28,062 nucleotides of DNA, taken from the IMG/VR virus record IMGVR_UViG_3300010354_000475, positions 1 to 28,062 of that record. One strand, 5' to 3'. This document shows positions 15,501 to 24,500 of this stretch, piece by piece (positions within the stretch are counted from its first letter, which is position 1; every line of letters starts with the position of its first letter). Under the pieces are notes generated by a model. It saw nothing but the letters and a program-made list of their open reading frames with translations. It ran no database searches and was not told the origin of the DNA. Both the position numbers and the translations under genes were made by a program. This stretch comes from a virus.

Positions 15501-18500
15501 ATTCCAACATTACAAGTTATTTCTCCAGAATACGCAAATTTTGAGAATAGTCCTCTTTCTTCAACGATTGGAATAATATTAGTTCCTATGGAAACTGTTG
15601 ATGCAGTAGAGACTATTATTTCTTTTCCACCAGATACTCTATATCCAGATCCAGAGGATCCTATTGAAATTGAAGAAATTTGACCGCTACTATTAACCTG
15701 AGATATACCTCCAGCAGGTTTTAATGGTTGATATCCGCCACCAAATGTAGATCCAACACTCAATATGATGCCACCCGAAGGAATATTTGTAGTATTAATA
15801 TCATCTATAATGGAAAAGTCTTTTTCTGGATCTTTATTAAAGACTATCGTAGTTTGACCACTTAAATTTAATCCTAATTCAAATGCACCATTATTAGTTC
15901 TAAGTTCATTATTTGGAATCTGTAAAATATCTTTAATCAGGACAAAAAGATTGGATGTTGATATTCCACTAACTGGAGATCCATTTTCTTTAAGAGTGAA
16001 TACTGTTGTTATTCCATTAAACTCATTTGATAAATCATCTAATAAAATATTATCACTATAAGTTATCGAAGAACTATTTGTTGTTCCCGATTTATTAAAT
16101 ATTCTACCAGAGAAAGAGGAACTGCTTTGAATTCCGAGATAATCAACTTCATCATATCTGGGATTTTCTGCAACTATAGGAAGTTTTCCATAAGGTGCAT
16201 CGTAGAAATTGATTTTATTCCCTATAATATTATAATCACCTTTTAGTCTTTCACATACAGATCCAGTGCTATGAATTCCTGGAAGAGTTCCCATCCAAAA
16301 TCTATTAACAAGTAAAGTATTAGTTGAACCAAATCCAACAGATTTGACTCTCATAATTTCATCATCTACTTTAAAAATATCACCTGCAATAAAAATACTT
16401 GGATCATTAACTTTTACTCTAATATCTTTCAGAGCAACATTTGCAAATAGCGTTGTGGTTTTCCCTGCCGATACGATAGGAGATTGAATCATATTATCAA
16501 TCGTGATCAAAGATCTACTATTTCCACGTTTTCCTGTAAATGAATGTTGAGAACCCACTCCATAAGATGTTAATTTCAAATATTCGGGATATGCCTTCAA
16601 AGCTTCCGATGCAGATGCTGCAACTCTTACTGAAAGATCATTAACCTTTACAATATAGAGATTTGAAGGTAATTGATCCGTAAGTCCAATACCGGCAATA
16701 GTTGTTGTAGCTATTCCTATTGGTTCATCTGCACCAAAGTCATAAACTACTTCTTCACCAGTTGAAAAATAATGATTTGGAATGTTTATTTTATCTGCAG
16801 ATAAGTTGACACCAGAAGAATTATTTCCCCTGAAGGTTCTCTTCATAATAGGAAGTTTTTTATGATAAAGATCAAAAGATCTCTTTATAGCATTTTCCGT
16901 TCCAATATAGTCGGAATTAAAACTTACAATCTGAGCTTCATTTAAATCAAGAACAATCTCATTTGGTGGAATATCTGTTTCAGTAATAGTTTTAATTCCA
17001 TTATAATAAAATCTTATAGAAATATTCGCATCTACCGAAGGTATAAATGATAGATAAACTCTTCTTCCAATTATTTGTGTTGCAAAAGTTCCCAGACCAA
17101 CTAAAGAATCATCAGTAATTATAGATCCAAATTGTGTATGATAAACATCAGTTTGATTATTTAATGTAGAAAGTTCTAAAGATTGATATTTAAAACTAGA
17201 ATTATTTTGAATTGACATGTAATAATATCCACCACCATATTCATATGAATAATTGTGGAAAGTAATTGCAACTCCAACATTTCCGGAAGGAATATTAATA
17301 AATCCAGATTCTAATCTGGCATTATTTTCGGATAAAACACCGCCAGATGTTGCATTTTCATCTCTTACTGATAATTTAAAAGCATTCACTTCTATAGTAG
17401 ATCCATATCCAACATATGGAACAAGGTCTAAAATAAGATTTGAACCCTGAATATATGCGGAATATGTAGCAAAACCAACTGGTGGATTAATGTTTTTGGT
17501 AAACAACCTTCCATATTCTGTAACATATGCATTTACCCCATCGTGAATGATATTCAATTCAGTAGAGTCTCTATAAGTTCCATCTAAACTATTGGATGTT
17601 AAAATGATCTTAGAAGCCCTATATGAGATAGGGATAGACGCAACAGTAACAGTATTTGTTGTATTTTCTGGAACAACACTGACATCATTGGAAAGATTAA
17701 CAATAGATCCAACATTGTAACTCGTAACTGTTGTGCTACCTAAACCAACAAATGTATCAAATAAAGTATAGGAAACTAAATCAATATCAAAATCATTAAA
17801 TTCATAGTCAAAAGGTTTAAATTGAACTTGCCCTTCATCTCCACTAATCACAAAATCAAAAGTTCCAAGTTCATTGAAAGTTTCCAATCTTCCATATTGA
17901 TTTACAAATCCATTCAAATCATCATGTATTAGAGAAATTATAGAAAATTGTCTTTCATTAAAGAAAAGTTTGTCTTTAACATAAGCAAAGTATTTTCTAT
18001 GCCTATTTTGATAGATTGGGAATTTGTCTACAATTGCAAATCTTTCTGCCCTTGGGATATTGTTAAATTGATTACTAAAATCATCTATCATTAACACTCT
18101 ATTTCCAATGGACTCTGAATAATCTTGTATTTCGCGGGTATTGAATATAATTTGGTCAGATACTATTCTTCCACCCAAATTATATGCATTCTCAGAAACC
18201 ATATCAAAATCATGATATGAGTTAAGATCAATAACTTCAAATAAATCCGAGACAGAATTTAATTCCGAATAAGAAACAGTAGTAAATCCAACAGAAGGTG
18301 TTAAAGATTCTACATCCAAAGTTCCAAATTTTTTAAAACCTACAGTGTGGTTTAAGCTACTGACGGGATCATTCCACTCGGAAAATTGAGTTTTAGATTT
18401 AAGAACATAAGAGAAATATTGATAATAGTCACTATCGTGTATTCTCTGAACACTATCATTCAAGAATCCAATATTAGTATCCCAACCTCTTTGAACAACT

Positions 18501-21500
18501 GAGAAAGAATTAGTGCTATATTCCGCATCAAAAAACTCTACTTTTCCAACAATTCCACTCAAGTTTGATGTTTTACCAGTAATTCTATCACCACTTACAA
18601 ACTTATCATCTGAAAGAACACTTACAAATTCATTTTCCCTATCCCAATACTCTACAATACCCGTATATCCACTTGTTGTTATAACTTCCTCTCCCAAAAT
18701 AAAATTATTTTTTTGCAGTGTAACTTCAAATGTTGGAAAATAGCTTTCAGGAACAACGTATCCAAGGGAATTAATCGGAGAGTATGTTCCTGGAATTTCA
18801 CCATCACTTAAATATGGTGACATGTCGATAGTAATAGATGCTCCGCTTCCACCTATTGCTGCGGAAGATAGATAAATTTCAAACAATTCATACCCATAAT
18901 CTTCTGAATTAAGACCTCTAACATTAGTTGCCTCCTCAATCTCTCCAGATTCATTCAAGAAAGTGGAACTTACTTTAAAGTTTTCGAGTAAAACTTTACT
19001 TCCAACAGAAAAAGGAAAATCCGCCAAACTACTAAAAGCAGTATTAAATGTTAATGTCAATAACTTGGTTTCCTCATTATATGATGTCGATCCAGGATCT
19101 ATGTTAAATCCATTAGAATTATTAATAGGAATCAGATATGGTGTTTTATTATAAAGACCTGAGCTATTTTGAATTATTTCAATAAGAGAATCTTGAGGAG
19201 AAAACTTTAACTCCGCCTGTTTGTCTTGGACTTTAGTTAATCCATCCAAAACAATTATTGTTGGAACAGTCGTATAATTCTTACCAATGGAAGTAACTTT
19301 AATATCTTTAAAAATACTTAATGGTTCTACTTGAATAATTTGAGGTAAATTTCCGGTAGGTCTTAAACTATAATCAGAACTATAGTCAAATCCTATATTT
19401 TCAATTTTAACTTTTTTAGCAGATCCAATATCTTTACTGTATGGGAATACAATAGCACCAGATCCAGTTTTAGTTGAAACGGAAGTAATTCCAGGAAGAA
19501 CTCTATATTTTCTATCTTTTGATAAAACTTTAACATCATGCATCTCACCTAAAGTAGAATAAGAATCTGTAATATATGAGATAGATGCCTCTGAATTAGA
19601 ATATATGGTTTTTTCAGGTCTTTCTCCGAGAATATATTCTATAAAATTACTTCCAACATTATAAACCTTATGATTACCACTATAGACACTATTTTCAATC
19701 AAAAGAGTGCTACCATTGTCAATGTTTTCTTCGTCAATAATATATTCCAATTGACTGTTTGGAACATTATAGTTAATATTATCTAATTCAAATCTATAAT
19801 ATAATCTAGACGGAGTCTTATCACTTATCTTCAGTTCCACTGCAGCATTATTTGTAACTCCTACTTTTCCCATCTTCTTTACACTGAAGAAGATATCTTC
19901 TTCGGTTTTAGTAAATGTTTCTGTAAAATTAGGATCTTTATATAGATTAAATCTAAATGCAGAATAATTAATCTCATCATTAACAAATGATAATGATTTA
20001 TCCGTTAGATCAAATTTAATAGTTTCATTTCTGTATAATTTTATAGAAGGATTAACTAAAGAAAACTCTCCGAATGAACTGGTATTGATATCTACTATAT
20101 TTGGATTTATTGAAATTGCTTCATAATATGTTTCAGATAATTTTATACTATTAATATCAATAACAACAACATAATATATTTGATTATTCAGCAATGAAAT
20201 ATCTGGATCTTCAGATGTAGTTGTATGAATAATTTTATCGCCAGTAGAATATCCATGGTCTGGGATAAAAATAGAATTAGAACTTGTATCTACATCAATA
20301 ACCGTAAATGCCTTTGGATTTATAACTAATCTTCTATTTTCTTTGTTATACTTTACAACAATTGTTCTATTTGTTTTTGGAATATTGGAAACTTCAATAT
20401 TTTCATTAAAAAACAATGATGGATTTTTAGTGGTTGTTAGTCTTGCAATATTTTTAATAACTTTACCAATTTGAACATTATAATTTGTTCTAAAACTATG
20501 ATAAGCACTACTTCCAGAAGAAGTAAAATATAGCAATCCTTGCCCACCAAGTGGATTCAAATATTCCCCAGATGTAGTTAATCCTACTATTACTGTGGAA
20601 ATTCCAATGTGATCTTGATCATAATTATAAACATAAAACTCGTTACCATCAGATAGAGAAGATGAAGATATCTTATCTGTAGAAACTCCTAATGGTGTAC
20701 CTGAATTTGCATAGTATGCAATTTTTTCACCAGTTTTTAATCCATGATTTGGTAGATATATTGATCTGGTTCCAATTTCACGAATTTGCCATTTAGTGAC
20801 AAATGAAGTAACTCCAATTCCAGATAATGCAGATGAGTCGTAATCAACAATAATTGAACCAATTCCAACATTGAGAACCTTTGCTTTCTGAATGGAATTA
20901 AAACTTATATTAGAAGATCCTACTAAGTTAATATAATCACCAATTTTAAATTGGCTAGCATTAGAGGGATTGTTGAAAATTAATCCTGTTCTTAAAACTG
21001 TAGTAACACCAATAATAACTTCTGCTTCAGTGTCAATTGCAACTTGATAATTTAAAGGAATTGTGTTAAGGAAAATAGTAGTGCTTAGTCCAACGGTTCC
21101 GAGACCAACAGAGTTTGATGGGTTGAAATATAATTCTTTATTAGTGGGATAGATTTTATCAGTTAGATTAACTAAAGATGAAGATTCCACGGTGCTAATT
21201 TCAAATCTTCTTGGCTTCTCCGTTAAAGTTGATCCAGAATAATACGTTGATAATCCAACTCCTCTTTTAACTCTTATAGAAGAAGAGGATAAGTCGATAT
21301 TCAGTATTTTAATCTCTTCCCCTTCCTGAGATATATAAATGTCATTGGGTTTAATTGCATAATCATTCAAATTACCACTAACTTGAAAAGTTGTTATTAT
21401 ACCAGTAACAGAACTTGGTTCAACATTTTTTGTTATAGATAATTGATTTGTAAAAACATTTATTCTTGATTTTACATTCTTTTGATTATTTGTAAATATC

Positions 21501-24500
21501 TCATTTAATCCAATAATATTAATAACGTCCTGATCTTTTAATTGATGTGGGGTTGAAGCAACTCCAACAATAGTTTTAAAATCTCTAGAAGATCCAAATT
21601 CAACAGATGAAATTTCATCAAAGGTTACTGAAATTGAAGATATTCCAACACCTTTAATCTTTGTAACTTCAGCAAAAGATTTGTTTCCGAATTCATCCTC
21701 AGAAAGTGTAATTTTATCCCCTACTTTATAATTTTCTCCACCAGAAATGATATTAATATTATCAATTTTTCCATTGCCAACTCTAGTTATTTTATTAAGC
21801 TGCTCCTCATACTCTATGGGATTAAATGCATAACTATAAGAACTATTTTTAGAAATGATTCCATATGGTGTTGTATTTCTAATTAAATTAATAGTTTCAA
21901 ACACTAAAGAATTTTGAGTATTATCTGAGTCAAAATTAAATTCAATAGGAGTAGATTTATAATGATTACCTATTAAATATGGGAAAGATGGGCGCAAATA
22001 ATCTCTACTGAAAGCATTATCAATCTCTCCAAATGTTGCAAAATATGCGTATGTTCCGTTTGGAAATTCTGGAGTAGCGCAAAATCTTCCATTATATTCA
22101 TCTAAATCTCCATTACCAATATAATCATAATCTTCAACAAAAAATCCAGCAGGAAAAATGTTTATACTAGGTCTATTTGGTTTGTTGATATTTAAATCAT
22201 ATCCAGACTTTATCTTCTTGGGCAATCCAGATCCATCTGGATTTTCATATCCAAATGGCCCATAAATTGGATTTCCATCATATGCCCAACCAATTATCGG
22301 GGAGTGATAGTAATTATTAACTCTAGTATCATTTTCAATATCTTTTCTATAGAAAATTTGACCGCCTTCTTCTTTAGAAACAATAAGATTTTCCCGAAGT
22401 TTTCTAGGTGCATATGAATGAGTAATTTGAGTCATTCTCTCATCATACTCATTCTTAGTATCATAAAGGAAAATATCACTTGTTAAGATATTACCATTTT
22501 GAATTGATCTTTCGACAGAGTTAACATTCCATGATTGAATAGAAAATTCAAAATTAGCGCCAGATCCTGCGGAATTGACATTTAAAACTGTTGCATCGGG
22601 ATCATAGTTAATACCAGAAGAAACTATTTCAATATCAACTATACTTCCATTTGATATAATTGGTAATAATTTAGCTCCCGTTCCCTTTCCAATAACTTCA
22701 ATCACAGGGAGAGCTGTATATTCAGAACCTCCATTAACAATTAAAACTTCACTTATTTTTCCTTGAGAAATAATAGGTCTTAATTCAGCACCAGTTCCAT
22801 TTTCTAAAACAAAATCTGGTTGTCTATTATAGTTAATAATATCAGAAGATCCATATCCAACTCCACCATTTTCAACAAAAACCGAAGTTATAGATCCTCT
22901 AAATGCTGGAACAATTTGCGCTTCTAATAATGATGGGCTTAATTTTTTATTTTTAAATGACCCAATAACTTTGACAGAAATTGGAGGATAATTAAAAATA
23001 TGATTTCCAGATCCTGTTCCAGTAAAATTAACAAATTGTTCTGTTTTTAGATAGAAATTTTTATCTTGAGATTGGGTATTAATTTGGCACAGTTTAAATT
23101 GATCTTCATTAACTTTGTAAGCCAAATACTGAGATGTTGTTGCTAAACCAACAATAGGAGATCCTGTTGTTGAATATACTAACGTTTCTCCAGTTTGATA
23201 TCCATGGTTTTTGATATTAATTACATTAGAAAAAATATTAATATTTTCACTTGAAGTAACTGTTTTTTTATTTGAATATCCACTTCCAGACCTTACAATA
23301 TTAATAGATCCTATTGTGGATTTCTTTTGAGCACTTATTAGATAATGTGTTCCTAATACATTAGGTGATTGTAAATTAATAGGATTAATTTTTTTAATAG
23401 AATCTTGATATGTTGAATACAACTTTACAGAATAATCATTCTCAGGTGCAACATAATAAGAAATTTCTTTCCTAAGACCTTCAAGAGGAACTTGAGTATA
23501 ATCATATTTAATTTCTTCACCATCATAAAATTTATGCCTTACATTAAATGTAATAGTATCTGTTGAAAAATTAATTTGAGAACTTCCTTCTTTAGCACTG
23601 AATGGCATAGAATGCTCAAAAGTAGACATGTTAGGACTTACTTCAGCTTCAATACCATTACCTCCACTAATTTCAATAGTAGGAGTTGCTTCATAATCAA
23701 ATCCACCATTTAAAATATCAATTCTAGTAAGAGACCCATTAATGTGACAAATTGCCGATGCTCCTGAACCATTTTTATCAATAATATTCAATTGTGGCGG
23801 AGTTATAATATCGTAGTCACTTCCAGGAGATTTTACTTTAATATCTTTAATTGACCCATAGTAAATAAAATCATTTGATTTATAATTTACGATTTCAATC
23901 CCATTTACTAGAATTCCAGTCGGTCCGGGAGAAGTCGGTTTTTTTTCTTTAGACTCTAGTGGAGTATTAATTTTTTTTATTAAATTTTTTGGAGATATAA
24001 ATTTCTCAAATCTAGAAGAAGTTAGACTATTTTTAAGGCTATTTTGGAAATAAATTATTTCATTCGTAGATTTATATAATTTATTACTACTACCTACTAA
24101 AGATGGAGATTTTAAACTAACATCTAAGAAAATATTATTATCAATATTGGTTCTACTACTAGACAACTTAATTTGCGTAGGGTTATTAATAGATCCAACT
24201 ACTTTAACATAATAAATTCCTTCAGATAAATTTAGTTTATTATTTCCAGTTCCAGATTGGTAATAAACAGCATCACCAGTCTTAAAAGTATGCCTTCCAA
24301 TGTTTAAAATTTTATCAATCTTTTCAGGATCATTTTGATTAAGATCTTCGCTTATATAAACAGACGATGATAATACAATAGTATCATCAGTAATTGGTAA
24401 AATATCGCTAGTATATGTCGGTAAAGATTGAGAAGCAACATATAAAGATCCTTCAGAATCTCTATAAACATTTTGAACGTCTGTTAGATAAGTATTATTT

